The notes beneath the pieces are model-generated. The model ran no database searches and had not been told where the DNA came from. It worked only from the letters and a program-made list of their open reading frames with translations. DNA of 64,000 nt from the NCBI GenBank assembly GCA_016169945.1, contig JADLSH010000193.1, positions 2,542,001 to 2,606,000 of the forward strand, in the 5' to 3' direction. Of the stretch, positions 10,133 through 21,059 are shown one piece after another. Numbering within the stretch: position 1 is the first letter of the stretch; each line of letters opens with the position of its first letter. The position numbers and the translations under genes are program-made. The DNA comes from Trachythela sp. YZ-2020 (lineage: Eukaryota; Cnidaria; Anthozoa; Malacalcyonacea; Clavulariidae).

Positions 10133-10150
10133 CTTCCATTACATGGCGTG

Positions 10151-11040
10151 GAAAAACTGACGGATATACAGTCTTAGAACAAAAAAGTGGTTCACGAGCC
10201 GCCGGAACGATCGAGTTTAAGTTTCGCGTTCATATACGTCAAACGACAAACGCCGGGCATAGAAGAATTTACGCTATAAGGCAATAAAGGATAAAATAAT
10301 GAACTTGTTATTCTAAAACTGTAAATGTATCATGACTATTTTGACATAAGAAAGAAGATATGAAGCGAATTTGAACGGAATCTGCGACTCTGCTGTTTGC
10401 CATTGTCTTCAGACGTGAAGTTTACACCCCCTACTACCGATGTACTTACCGCTTAATGACGTCCTCTATGTTTCTATATCTCAACAAATATGACAACGGT
10501 TAAACATGATCTATTTGACATGTTTTATAGTATAGAGACAGTTGTAAAGCTCGAGCCGAAAAAGGTTTTGGTTCTGAGTCGCGAAGGAAAGAGATTTACA
10601 TTTGACGCGATCCATGATCTATACAAAACAAAACACGCGATTGTCTATCCATCCAAATTGTAACTTATGCAATTGGCCATCTTCACAATGCTGGAACCGG
10701 CCATCTGACCGCTCAGGCGCTCACTATAATTGCAACCTTGCAATAGAAGTATTCCTCTTGACAATTCTAGGCTTGCATGTGAGTCGCAAGAAATCCCTTC
10801 ACTGTTTTACTGAATTATCGTCAATAATAATAATGAGTTATTCAGAAGTATATCCACGTATGGCTCTTCACCAACTGATATCTAACTAATTACAAAACTT
10901 ATATTACAAATCCTATATTACATAGATAAAATTAGGTTAAAGAAACTTCATTGTAACATGTGTAGTTAATTAACATATGCGTTGCATTTAAGTAACGTTT
11001 AGTCATGTTATAAAATTGATTATAATCGCGACAAGCCCTT
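10151..11040. other. Gene-free stretch, nothing recognised
   Basis: I see no splice-consistent coding block, no inverted ends and no tandem repeat. The short frame at 10602-10889 has no protein-like signature. The missing first ADPGK exon was looked for here and not found. Confidence 0.5.
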
Positions 11041-11372
11041 ATGTGGCTTCGGTGGCGCAGTCGTCAGAGCAAGCGCCTTTCACCTCTGAGTCTTGAGTTC
11101 GATTCTCGCTGAGGACTATACTTATCACACTCATGTGAAAAGAGTAAGTCAACGCTCTGCCGAAAGTTGTGGGTTTTCTCCGGGCACTCCGGTTTCCTCC
11201 CACAGGGAAAGTTGACTGGGTGGGTTAGGATATACAGATTAGGAAAGTAATATCACAATTGTTGTAAAAATAGATAATGTAGACTAAATACATAATATAG
11301 GTAAGCAAGATGTAATCGGTCACTGAAAAGCCCCAACGGGGAGTGAGCTGAATAATGTATGTATGTATGTCT
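11041..11372 (+). mobile_element. tRNA-derived SINE (family 1)
   Basis: The head CTTCGGTGGCGCAGTCGTCA has an A-box-like core, and GAGTTCGATTC about 40 bp further is B-box-like. The body has GTCAACGCTCTGCCGAAAG, TTTTCTCCGGGCACTCCGG and CCAACGGGGAGTG. The 3' end is a TGTATGTATGTATG repeat. The same body is found at 28341 (+) and 58820-59075 (-), which establishes a family. Confidence 0.85.
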
Positions 11373-11456
11373 GCTGGTGGGTCATTAAACGAGGTTGATG
11401 CGGTATCCAGAAAACTATCAGACACTAATGGGATATGCAGTCTAGGAGCGGAGCTA

Positions 11457-12540
11457 CACACAGGCTGCCCAATCTTGGGTAGAGTTGTATTTATAGTATA
11501 CTATATAAAGATTGTATTATGGTAAAAATGTGTGATGAAAATATATTTTTTAAATAAAATTTACTTCCCTAACTTGTTGTTTGTGTTCTCCTTTTATCCA
11601 TACTTTGTTGAGCTATTAATTCATCGAAAGTTTTTGCTTGATGCCTGCGGCCCACGCCGAATACTTAATAAGCGTTAAAGGCTGATTATTTGCAGCCTCG
11701 GATCCGTCAAGACAAACATGCCAATACGAATATTCTCCCTCTTAAATTGCTTTATTCTCCAAGAAAATTGCCAGCATGTATAGAACAAACACCGATCTTT
11801 TCATATATAACGATACTTTAACATCTCGGGCAATTTGTAAACCAAATTTTGATCAATAGAAATCAAAATCCCCACTCTGTTGAACTGACAACGACCGAAA
11901 GTGGACACATCGGCAGCTTGGCCACCTGGCCTCCTCTACCGTTGAGATTTGCAGGGTGGTGCGATCGCGATGCCAGTCAGGGCACAGCATGCAAATACCA
12001 AACAGATATTTCCGGTTACAGCCAGCCAATCACGACCGCACTTGCGATTGTTTACATTTTTCAAAATCTGATATTCAAAAAGACTATATATCAAGAAGTT
12101 GTCGTTGCACCCCCCTGCAAATCTCAACGGTAGAGGAGGCCAGGTGGCCAAGCTGCCGATGTGTCAATTTTCGGTCGTTGTCAGTTCAACAGAGTGGGGA
12201 TTTTGATTTCTATTGATCAAAAATTGGTTTAAAAATTGCCCGAGATGTTAAAGTATCGTTATATATGAAATGATCGGTGTTTGTTCTACATGCTGGGGAA
12301 TTTTCTTGGAGAATAAAGCAATTTAAGAGGGAGAATATTCGTATTGGCATGTTTGTCTCGACGGATCCGGGGCTGCGAATAATTAGCCTTTAACTTTTAT
12401 TAAGTATTCGGCGTGGGCCGCAGGCATCAAGCAAAAACTTTCGATGAATTAATAGCTCAACAAAGTATGGATAAAAGGAGAACACAAACAACAAGTTAGG
12501 CAAATATAAATACAACTCTACCCAAGATTGGGCCGCCTGT
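11457..12540. mobile_element. Non-autonomous DNA element with very long inverted repeats (about 0.4 kb arms)
   Basis: The left arm (11459 to about 11945) and right arm (about 12120-12540) are near-perfect reverse complements, including GGGTAGAGTTGTATTTATA, TTGATGCCTGCGGCCCACGC and CGGCAGCTTGGCCACCTGG. The left arm has an extra ~75 bp at about 11500-11570. GAGCTA flanks both sides (11451-11456, 12541-12546), a possible target duplication. The central ~180 bp is non-coding. The superfamily is unresolved. Confidence 0.85.
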
Positions 12541-12839
12541 GAGCTAGACCGCAGTGTGCGAGAGTGACTTATTCTTATGACTAGTTAAACTAAGGTGTTT
12601 AGGCCAATTATCGCTATAGAGAGCTTTATGAGTGACTTTAAGTAAATGCCACACCCTTCTTTCTTCAACAGGTAACCGACCTATTTTAACAAGTTCCTTA
12701 TATTAGCTTCCCTGACATATTTATACAAGTAACAAAACCAGCTGCCGCGTACTGTACTCGTTGGAGCCTAGTTCAATAACCGGGTGTACGGAACTAGCGT
12801 AATCAAACAAATGCAAGTGTATGGCTTTGACTTTTCGGA

Positions 12840-13303
12840 CAGTGGTGGATCCAGCCAGCATTTTTTAGGGGGGTGCAGTCGGGCAAGGGAGCACACCGAA
12901 CCCTGCACTGGCCAGAAGTGTGCCGCCACGCCAGTGGGAAAATTTGTAAATATGGGTATTTTGAACTAGTGCTGCCTTGAATGAAAAAAAAAAGTTGGTC
13001 TAAGACTAGTAACAAATTTTGAATACCTCAAACGTTTTAAAAGTATGATAAATATAGACCACTTTCTTTTATGTGCATCATAAATAAGCCTTATCAGCCT
13101 CGTTTCTGTGACTGAAATTGAATATAATTTATTAACCTGAACGAGGTCAATGAGGCTTATTAAGATGCACATAAAATAATATTTAAACTCATCTGAATTA
13201 TGAAAGTGGTCTATATATATTTTTTGCACCCCCCTTGCACCCCTGTTGGCCTTGGCCAACAGGGGTGCACACCCCTGTGCACCCCCCTATAAATCCACCA
13301 CTG
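12840..13303. mobile_element. hAT-like MITE (CAGTGGTGGAT ends)
   Basis: The ends are CAGTGGTGGAT and ATCCACCACTG, flanked by TTTTCGGA (12832-12839) and TTTTAGGA (13304-13311), an 8-bp duplication with one mismatch. Subterminal GGGGGGTGCA/TGCACCCCCC and a ~70-bp inner inverted pair (GACCACTTTC... and GAAAGTGGTC...) are present. Non-coding. Confidence 0.82.
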
Positions 13304-13671
13304 TTTTAGGATCTCTCCTATATGCTAGGCTCCTCAGAATAATCACGTTTCTTAATTATTTACGCCACTTTATCCAATCTTGCTACGTCTTGGTAGACAC
13401 CTCAGAATTCCAAACGACATTCTCATCACACAATGCAAGAAATGATGTGTAAATTTACACAGGTTTTTGCGTAAAATCTGATATTTTATACGCAATTATT
13501 TGTGTTCACACAACACAAAATTTGCAGTAGATCTTCAATTCCGATTTTGTATTAATTCTACACAAAATAAGGTGGCTCCCTACACTTTTTAAAAAGCGGA
13601 AGACTTCCTGACTAGTATAAAACAGTACCTAAACAGCTTGACTTTTTTCAAAAACCAATCGTAACTGGCAT

Positions 13672-13746
13672 CTGGCAGGAATCGAACCTGCATGCGGTCC
13701 TGCAATTCCGGTGCAGCGCTCTACCAACTGAGCTTGACTACAGCTA
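13672..13746 (-). pseudogene. tRNA-like sequence / SINE head
   Basis: The minus strand carries AGCTCAGTTGGTAGAGCGCT (A box) and GCAGGTTCGATTCCTGCC (T arm and B box). The anticodon arm pairs poorly and matches the SINE family heads at 42187, 59170 and 63000. I therefore read it as a SINE-derived pseudo-tRNA, not a working tRNA. Confidence 0.6.
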
Positions 13747-13768
13747 ACCACAAGTTCATGTACATAGC

Positions 13769-13782
13769 GGGGGGGGGGGGGG
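13769..13782. repeat. Poly-G tract
   Basis: A run of about 14 G at the left edge of the fold-back element that follows. Its length is likely unreliable in assembly. Confidence 0.8.
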
Positions 13783-14400
13783 CAAGAAAAGTACGACTGT
13801 TTGATTTAGTATAACTTAAATTGTTAAAAACTTAAACAGCTATTACATTTAAACAAGTTTCTTTGCATTCAGCGATGTCTAACTTAAATTTTGATATATG
13901 CCATGCGTATTTTCATGCAATATTGACTGAGATAGCTGCGTTTAAACTTGAGTAAACATTTTTTGGAACTGTCGAGAATAAGCTAAAAACGGCCTATATT
14001 AAACAAATTTGATAACCGTTACCATTTTATCGTAAGTATAGTATATTCAATGAAGCGAAGTTAAAGTTAGAAATGTTGCTTGAATAGATATGCTCTTTTA
14101 TTCTAACATTTGGCCTTCTAACTTCAACTTCACTTCATTGAAATTAATGAATACGAACGATAAAATGGTAATGGTTATCAAATTATTTAATAGGCCATTT
14201 TTAGCTAATTCTCGACACTTCCAAAAATGTTTACTCATGTTTAAACGCAGCTATCTCGGTCAATATTGCATGAAAATACGCGCATGGCATATATCAAAAT
14301 TTATGAATTAAGGCAAAGAAACTTGTTTTAGTGTAATAGCTCTTTTAGTTTTTAAGTTATACAAAATCAAACAATCGTACCTTTTTTTGCGTCACCCGGT
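13783..14400. mobile_element. Fold-back MITE family F, copy 1
   Basis: The arms are about 290 bp long. The left arm begins AAGAAAAGTACGACTGTTTG and the right arm ends CAATCGTACCTTTTTTTGCG. Shared arm landmarks are AACAAGTTTCTTTGCATTCA, CATGCAATATTGACTGAGAT and TGATAACCGTTACCATTTTA. Copy 2 is at 19562-20178. The right tip CACCCGG precedes TATATAT, and the left tip merges with the poly-G tract. Confidence 0.85.
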
Positions 14401-14812
14401 ATATATTAGGATGATTCCAGTGTTTCGTGTAAGGGTAAATATTGTGCATCTAGCTCGATATAACCGAATGTTGATGGTGTTTGTAGATGGAGATTTCGAG
14501 CGAAAATTATATACATATTGTTAGACCTCGTGCATCGGGAGCAGTTGCAAAATATGAAACTATAGGTCCTCAGAACTCTAGGGTTAGAGAGCCTGCTTGC
14601 AGGTTATACTATAGATAACCAACTGTAATTTAGCAATATAATGAATAAGATGGAAAGAAATGAATGAGAATTTGGAAAGAAACTGTGCTATATTTCTTGA
14701 CTGCTAGAATGTTTTAGAGTATTAAACATTTCAAGCATGTCCCCTTTGTCAGAAAGAAGAATTCCGGACAAAATTATTTCAGTTAAAACGACCACATTTC
14801 TTTGTTTTTTAG
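14401..14812. other. Intronic or upstream sequence of ADPGK, nothing specific
   Basis: Ends in a good polypyrimidine tract and acceptor (ATTTCTTTGTTTTTTAG, AG at 14811-14812). The stretch near 14540 (GGGAGCAGTTGCAAAATATG) may be an old SINE tail. Confidence 0.5.
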
Positions 14813-15041
14813 GACAAATGCAAACATCGATTTGATCATTTCTGGCGTTGCATTACTCCGTGAGCTTGGTGTCAAAGAAAAAGGTGTTGGTAAACAATGT
14901 AGTGAAGTCAGTTCTTTGGATGTCTTAGAGGAATGTTTCTCGTATTTTATGGCCGAGGGAGCTGCCGCAGAACGACCAATCACGACTCAGGAGTTAAACT
15001 CTGAAATTGTTTCTGCAACATCGCGACTGCCACAGTCACAG
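14813..15041 (+). CDS. ADPGK: ADP-dependent glucokinase, internal exon (first one found)
   Basis: ADPGK phosphorylates glucose with ADP as phosphate donor; in animals it is an ER-associated member of the ribokinase-like ADP-dependent sugar kinases. This exon follows a strong acceptor (AG 14811-14812) and ends CACAG|GTACAG. It starts with one base of a split codon and then 76 codons: TNANIDLIISGVALLRELGV, a variable linker, then LEECFSYFMAEGAAAER. The NxD substrate-site segment near the start and the GAAAER block match the N-terminal third of animal ADPGK. The upstream exon, which should encode the hydrophobic N-terminus and supply two bases of the split glycine codon, was not found and may lie left of the window. 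Neighbouring exons 17261-17326 and 20430-20649 continue the protein in phase. Confidence 0.92.
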
Positions 15042-15149
15042 GTACAGTTTGTTAATATATACATTAGTTTAGTTTTATAAAGTAATGTATTGCGCCACTG
15101 TTTTGGCATGTTACTACGTACGGTAAAATCAAAAGCTTATTCCGGTTTG

Positions 15150-16125
15150 GAGAAAACCGCAATTTTAGTGGCAGGACAACTGGAATTTGCATTTTGCTAG
15201 CATGGTTCCATGCTTAACCTTGTCTACAAGTTGCATGCAGATGGTTAAACAACGCTGTATCAATGTTGTTACCATGCATTTACAATATTGTTGACAACAT
15301 TGTTCACATGGTGAAGTGCAGCATTGTTAAATGTGGACATATCTCGAACGTGTTGTGCAGTGTAGGTAACGTCTATACAATAAGCTTCGGGTCTTTAAGA
15401 TCAATCTACCTGAAAAATATAACAAGAACTTCGACGTTTCGACTGAAGGCCCTTCGTCTGGAAGTTAGTAGAATGTGTCGGGGAAAACATGTGCTTTTAT
15501 TGTGAATACAAAAGCGATCACGTGATAAAAAATAAACCAATCAGATGGATTTAGTCAAAATAAACTATAAACAAAATATGGACATAAAATATGTGGACAT
15601 GACAATATTGACATTATTGTGCTTACTTAAGGCCATGTTTCACGGGGTAATATTTGCTGCAACTTGCAACGCAATTTCTGCACAGAGCCATTCTATGTAG
15701 AAATGTAGCTACGAATAGAAAAACAGTGAAGCTTGCCCGCGTTTCACTCCACCGATACTATCATTCTCATTCATTTCTTTGTTGCCTTCTGGGTATGTTT
15801 AACAAGAAAAATATCGGCAAAGTAAAGCGAGATTCATGCTCACAATCTCTCTGCGAATATACTCTTTACCTAACATCGCTATGTGCAGAAATTACGGTGG
15901 AAGTTGCAACAAAAACTGCCTCGTGTAACATGTCCTTGAGTAAGTACAATATTGTGCTGTCGACATTTAACAATGTTACATTTCACAACAGTATCGTTAA
16001 TACATGGTAACAACATTGATACAGCGTTGTTTAATCTGCAACTTGTTGACAAGGTTAGACAATAATGTAACCATGCTACCTATATGCAAATTCCAGTTGT
16101 CCAGTCATTCATATTGCGGTCTTGT
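15150..16125. mobile_element. Inverted-repeat element in ADPGK intron
   Basis: The left end (ACCGCAATTTTAGTGGCAGG, then ACAACTGGAATTTGCA) and right end (TGCAAATTCCAGTTGT, then CCAGTCATTCATATTGCGGT) are reverse complements. Inverted blocks extend inwards (CAACGCTGTATCAATGTTGT against ACAACATTGATACAGCGTTG), with arms of about 220 bp. The interior has further repeat-like sequence (for example TTGCAACGCAATTTCTGCAC near 15663). Non-coding. Confidence 0.78.
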
Positions 16126-16549
16126 TCGTCAATATTGAACAAAACATTATTCAGTCAAAGTGGAAATTGAACTTCGTGTCGTGCAATTTTGTAATCACGC
16201 GTTTGGTTTCAGACCAAATTGCACTCTACTCAGTTCAATTACCGTTATCAATAATTACATAGAAATGTTTCTCGAATTTGATTGGCTGATTCCAAATCTT
16301 GCGCACTTTGTCATCAGTGTTTTGAATGTCGTTAATCATGCTTACTTTGGCATTTAACGTCTCACAAGCGAAGCAGCCAATATTTTATATACATTCCAGA
16401 CTGCAACTGGATAACTTGTGGGCAAACCTCGGGTACCGTGCAGTGAAAGATACTTTTTCCTGATAGATTTAATAGTGTTAGGTAGAGTTTGATGCACTCA
16501 TGCATGGCTGAAGAGCATGCACTGTCTCTTTCTCGTCTAGAGCACTGAT

Positions 16550-16975
16550 ATATGGAAATAATACTGGATTTAGCACTATCTATTATGTCAGAAATAAGTC
16601 AGCCATTACTAAGGGATCAACTGATAACCTTAATTGTAGTACTAAGACGTTTCGAAGAAGAGTTTGAAGACATTTCAAAAAGAAACAGAGACAATTGGTC
16701 CCTTTGGGTCCCTTCGTAATATCTTCGTAATATTTGGTCCCTTCGTAATGGCGGATTTCTATTGTCTATAGCATTGTGTAACTTGTTTCCTTTTTTTAGC
16801 CAGCAAAGCAGACGCCTGCAGCGGGCTGACTGGTTAGGGTCCTAACCAGTCAACCCGTGCGCGCCTGCCTTGCAGGCTACATTTTTTGCACAAGTGAACA
16901 ATAGGTTGCGCTATCCAGTCTACTTTTCAGATCAGTGGTGTAGAGTTCTAGTCGAGAATGAAATGAGGTGCTTGA
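16550..16975 (+). repeat. Interspersed repeat, copy 1 (copy 2 at 57240-58380)
   Basis: Both loci share ACTGGATTTAG, TCCCTTCGTAATGGCGG / TCCCTCAGTAATGGCGG, AATAGGTTGCGCTATCCAGT and CTACTTTTCAGATCAGTGG. Copy 1 carries a GC-rich palindromic stretch (about 16805-16885, GACTGGTTAGGGTCCTAACC). Copy 2 is split by two other MITEs. Class unknown. Confidence 0.65.
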
Positions 16976-17260
16976 GTTTGCAGTGAACTCTTTTGGCAAC
17001 TACAAACTTAAGCGGGAAAATATATATTTTCCCTGGTCAATCAGTTGTTCCCTGGAAAATATATAATTTCCCGCTTAACGCCTTAAGCCTCTCATCTCCT
17101 CCACTAGAAAACGGATATGTCTATACATGCAATGACTATAGACAAGAAGGATTGTTCGGCGTAAATACACAATTTAACTGATTCAGTAATCATTTAATGC
17201 ATGTTATTATCACTTTATTTAGTATCTAATCACAATGTTCGAACTGAATACTTTCTGTAG

Positions 17261-17326
17261 CATTTTGTAGGCGGAAATGCTGCTTTGGTGGGCCTGAAGT
17301 TTACGAAGTTACTACCGGAAGTACAG
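17261..17326 (+). CDS. ADPGK: ADP-dependent glucokinase, small 22-codon exon
   Basis: Acceptor CTTTCTGTAG (AG at 17259-17260), donor CAG|GTTGGT. It is phase 0 at both ends, so it joins the flanking exons exactly. It encodes HFVGGNAALVGLKFTKLLPE followed by VQ. GGNAA is the conserved glycine-rich substrate-site motif of ADP-dependent sugar kinases. The exon is too short to be seen as an open frame on its own. It is identified by motif, phase and position between the GAAAER and CGPVGPK exons. Confidence 0.92.
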
Positions 17327-18390
17327 GTTGGTATATTTCAATCCGCATGATATTGATAGTATTCCCGAAATTTCGTTAACTCAATGGATAAAATCTTCAA
17401 AGGCTAGTCTCTATATATCGTTCTATTAAATCCTAATGCACAACTAGAACTAGAAATAGAAACAAAATCTGGCCCGAGAAATTATTTTCCTTTTCGCAGG
17501 CAAATGAATTATGTTATAATTGAACTGCCAAAATGGTCCCATTCGGCTATGAAAGAAATACATGCCAATTTTCTTCATGTATTTCAATCAAACGTGTGTA
17601 TTTGCCCTACTAAACTGTTCTATTTGTTGACTATTAACTCTGCATGGTATTAACATTTTGGAGAAAATTAAGGATACTAGTCTAGTATGTGGTAAGGAAA
17701 TGAAATTAAACGATCTGTAGAATTTCTCCAGCTGTTTTGTTTTTGGTTTGGTAGTTCCAAATGTTTTGGCCTGCTTTGGCCATTGGCGGGGCGCTACATC
17801 GAGCCCTGACAACTTTGGATAAGCTCGCATACCTACCAGTTACTGTAATATTCTAGTTAACAAAATCACAGCATAGAACAAAGGTAACAAATCAAAGAAT
17901 TGCAATTATGTAATGCTATTAGAGTTATTCACTATTAATATTCAATTTTCGTAAACTCGCGTTCTTATTGGTCAATTTGTACCACGTGTGTGCATTTTAT
18001 ATAGCAACAACGCACGGCCGTGCCGTTATAGTATATATCAGCACGGCAAGATGGCGCCCGAATTCACGAATATAAAAGTTTATAAGATTTCGTTTATTTT
18101 AAACCGAAGACAATCCCAAAACCACGAAGTGGCCAAATTTCGAAACTAATTCCGTATTTAAACGTAAACATGTAAACATGTGTTGTTTATTTAGTCTATT
18201 TTACGAATTTACGGAATATTAGTTGTGAATGAGTGGCGAAGCGACGAAACCGTTGAAAATATATTCGTAATTCGGCAGACAGATTCAAAACAACAACAAG
18301 GTTGTTTCTTATATAAAAGCTATTTGTCGTTTTAAAATATTCTAAAAACACTTTTGAATATTATCAAAACTAAACAAGGAACTAGTAAAT
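17327..18390. other. ADPGK intron, nothing specific
   Basis: AT-rich intronic sequence. The short open frame at 17588-17830 (-) lacks any family signature. No inverted ends were seen. Confidence 0.5.
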
Positions 18391-18483
18391 AGTTAGTTCA
18401 ACAAAGTTTATAGAATGTTTTTGCTCATAATTCATAAATAAAAAAATACCGCCAAAGCGTTTACTCAAATTGAATATTAAAAC

Positions 18484-18656
18484 GTTTAAAGCACTCTTTG
18501 TTCGTGCATTATAGTGATTTACAAGCACTCGTTCACGAACAAATAACTCGAAGTTTAATACTGCACTCGACTGCGTCTCTTGCAGTATGAAACTCTCGTT
18601 CCTTGTTCGTGAACTCGTGCTTGTAAATCCCGACAATGCACTCACAGAGTGCTTTA
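18484..18656. repeat. Inverted repeat of about 50-bp arms
   Basis: AAAGCACTCTTTGTTCGTGC at the left and GCACTCACAGAGTGCTTTAA at the right are imperfect complements. An inner pair (TTACAAGCACTCGTTCACGAAC / GTTCGTGAACTCGTGCTTGTAA region) makes a fold-back of about 170 bp. Confidence 0.65.
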
Positions 18657-18765
18657 ATCCTTAATTAATGTGGATAATTGTTCTATTACTTAGTTAATAA
18701 TATACATAAAAATATTACTCGACTGTGATTGGTTGATTTCAGTGCAGTTAATCCCAAACAGCAGT

Positions 18766-18845
18766 GCAAAAATCTGTAACAGCAGTGCAAAATTCTGTAA
18801 CAACAGTGCAAAAATCTGTAACAACAGTGCAAAAATCTGTAACAA
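18766..18845. repeat. Minisatellite, about 4 units of 20-21 bp
   Basis: Repeats of the form CAGTGCAAAAATCTGTAACA, with small differences between units (AGCAGTGCAAAATTCTG in one). Intronic in ADPGK. Confidence 0.85.
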
Positions 18846-19152
18846 ACTCATCTGATTGGTCGGAAAAGCAAAAACGCCTAAAATCAACCAAATATGGCGG
18901 CCGAGCTACATAAGTGAAAGTTGAGTTCTGGCCAAAAATATGGCTGCTTTTTTTATTCAAAATTAACAAGATTTTAATTCAAACAACTTTAACTTAAACT
19001 TGCTTGGCTAAGTGGAACTTTCAAGTCGTTGCTGATTCATAAAAATAAAATACGAAGCGTTGAAAATTTTATCGGCGGACGGCTCGACGAAACTTGTAAG
19101 TTGAAAGTATAGTTGTCTCGAACATTTTTATGTATATTATTAATAAGTAATA

Positions 19153-19303
19153 GCATGGTTTCTCGTGAAATTTGGATAAAACGTGCACTCGTGAGTTTTT
19201 CAAAGACCTCAAATAGCACTCGTCCTTCGGACTCGTGCTATTTTGAGGTCTTTGAAAAACTCACTCGTGCGTGTTTTCCCCAAATTGCACTCGAAACCAT
19301 GCT
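19153..19303. mobile_element. Fold-back hairpin of about 70-bp arms
   Basis: GCATGGTTTCTCGTG at the left pairs with CGAAACCATGC at the right. The inner arms GAGTTTTTCAAAGACCTCAA / TTGAGGTCTTTGAAAAACTC are nearly perfect around a CCTTCGG loop near 19225. A small MITE or its relic. Confidence 0.75.
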
Positions 19304-19319
19304 ATTACCTATACCAAGT

Positions 19320-19513
19320 ACTGTTCATACGAACCGATTTGTCGCATCCGATTCTCCTCCTGACGTATGTGATTTCACATAATACAGCAACAAGTGCACT
19401 TTTCGCCAGGTATGGGCCATTAGCCTTACTCTTGTCAGCAAATAGTCAATACAATAAATCACATACGTCAAGAGGAGAATCGGATTCGACAAATCGGTTT
19501 TTGTGAACAGGCC
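19320..19513. mobile_element. Small inverted-repeat MITE
   Basis: The arms of about 50 bp contain CGAACCGATTTGTCGCATCC and, at the right, GGATTCGACAAATCGGTTTT, together with CTGACGTATGTGATTT / AAATCACATACGTCAAG. The total is about 190 bp. No target duplication could be fixed. Confidence 0.75.
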
Positions 19514-19561
19514 TTTAAAGTACCTTTATTCTTTCTGCACGTTGACGACGTTTTCGTAAAC

Positions 19562-20178
19562 TACCGGGTGGCTCAAAAAAAGTACGACTGTTTGATTTAC
19601 TATAACTTAAAAACTAAACGAGCTATTACACTTCAACAAGTTTCGTTGCATTCAGCGATGTCTAACGTAAATTTTGATATATGCCATGCGCATTTTCATG
19701 CAATATTGACCGATATAGCTGCGTTTAAACTTGAGTAAACATTTTTGGAAGTGTCGAGAATTAGCTAAAAATGGCCTATTAAATAATTTGATAACCATTA
19801 GCATTTTACGTAAGTATTCGTTTCAATGAAGTAAAGTTGAAGTTAGAAGGCCAAATGTTAGAATAAAAGAGCATATCTATTCAAGAAACATTTCTAACTC
19901 TAACTTCACTTCAGTGAAATAATACTTACGATAAAATGGTAACGGTTATCAAATTAATTTAATAGGCCGTTTTTAGCTAATTCTCGACAGTTGAAAAATT
20001 GTTTACGCAAGTTTAAACGCACCTATCTCAGTCAATATTGCATGAAAATGCACATGGCATATGTTAAATTTAAGTTAGACATCGCTGGATGCAAAGAAAC
20101 TTGTTTAAGTGTAATAGCTCTTTTGGTTTTTAAGTTATTCTAAATCAAACAGTCGTACTTTTTTTTGCGCCACCCGCT
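19562..20178. mobile_element. Fold-back MITE family F, copy 2
   Basis: Same arms as 13783-14400. The tips are CCGGGTGGCTCAAAAAAAGT at the left and TTTTTTGCGCCACCCG at the right. TA stands next to both ends (with one extra base), so a TA target is possible. The arms differ by small indels. Non-coding. Confidence 0.85.
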
Positions 20179-20429
20179 AGAACAATAGTAACTGGGTATG
20201 TGAGTTATCAAAATTTGTGCACTGGATACGGTATACAAGCGTTAACCCATTTCAATGTACTTGTGAGCATTTGCATATTCATATGGTGACAGACCAAGTT
20301 TATTGGTTTGTTAAGACATAAACGTGAGTTATAAGTAGTACTTTGATAGTTCATTAAGCATGTCTTTTAATACATTTATACAAAAAAGCACCTTCTTCGA
20401 CAGCATAACTTACGTTTATTTCCTCCCAG

Positions 20430-20649
20430 GTGATGTTATGTGGCCCAGTTGGTCCAAAATTGAAGACCTTGCTTCCGCCAAGCATTCTAGTTCCCGAAAG
20501 TTGTGAGATGAGCGGAGATGAGAACCACTTAATATTGGAATATCAACGACATGAGAGATGGGGAAATATTGACGCACCTGTTGCAAGTAGATTTATTATG
20601 TCTCATGATGTTACCAATTCTGGTCTCAGTACCCTCGAAGCATTTATTG
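20430..20649 (+). CDS. ADPGK: ADP-dependent glucokinase, central exon
   Basis: Acceptor TTTCCTCCCAG, donor ATTG|GTAAGT. It begins in phase 0 and ends after the first base of a codon, which is completed by AG at 26147 (or by AG at 51137). It encodes VMLCGPVGPKLKTLLPPSIL, NHLILEYQRHERWG and SRFIMSHDVTN. CGPVGPK, HLILEY and the RFI-SHD block are conserved in animal ADPGK and form part of the central alpha/beta fold. No stops. This is the last single-copy exon; downstream there are two exon pairs it could join. Confidence 0.93.
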
Positions 20650-21059
20650 GTAAGTACTGCACTTTTGTAGTCTTATCAGTGCAAGATGGCAGACACTAGG
20701 TGGGTAATCATTTGAATAATGGTGAGTTTGGAAGTTAGAACGGCAACGGCGTTGAACAAAATTACTTTGCATTCGAATAAAATAATGCATTAGTGCATTA
20801 CTAAGACTTTATTTGGCTCTTAAGGCGGATTTCCAGTCCTCGCACGAAGCTCCTCGCAGCTCGCTGCGAGTACTCGCACGAATGTCATTCCGTTCCCACC
20901 ACACGCCGTTTTATGATTGGTTTATTATTGCGAGCTCTCGCAGCGAGTAAAAAATAGTTCAAAATTTTGAACTATTTCCCGCGAGCGGCAAAACATCCTG
21001 CCACCCAAAACATCCTGCTTTTTGTAATTTACGCTTCCTGTTCCGCTGCCTCTTGATCG
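20650..21059. other. ADPGK intron start with short palindromic repeats
   Basis: Contains CTCGCAGCTCGCTGCGAGTACTCG near 20851 and TAGTTCAAAATTTTGAACTA near 20954, short perfect or near-perfect palindromes. They are probably MITE debris. No coding seen. Confidence 0.5.

Larger units (their letters stand above)
8510..10150 (+). repeat. GPCR tandem duplication, unit 2 (intact copy)
   Basis: Paralogous to 2826-4940. It lacks both MITE insertions of unit 1 and keeps an open receptor frame. Similarity fades shortly after the stop codon, near 10150. Confidence 0.85.

Noticed and set aside
12784..13015. Cysteine-containing short frames on both strands
   Set aside because: They overlap the hAT-like MITE at 12840-13303 and come from its GC-rich ends.
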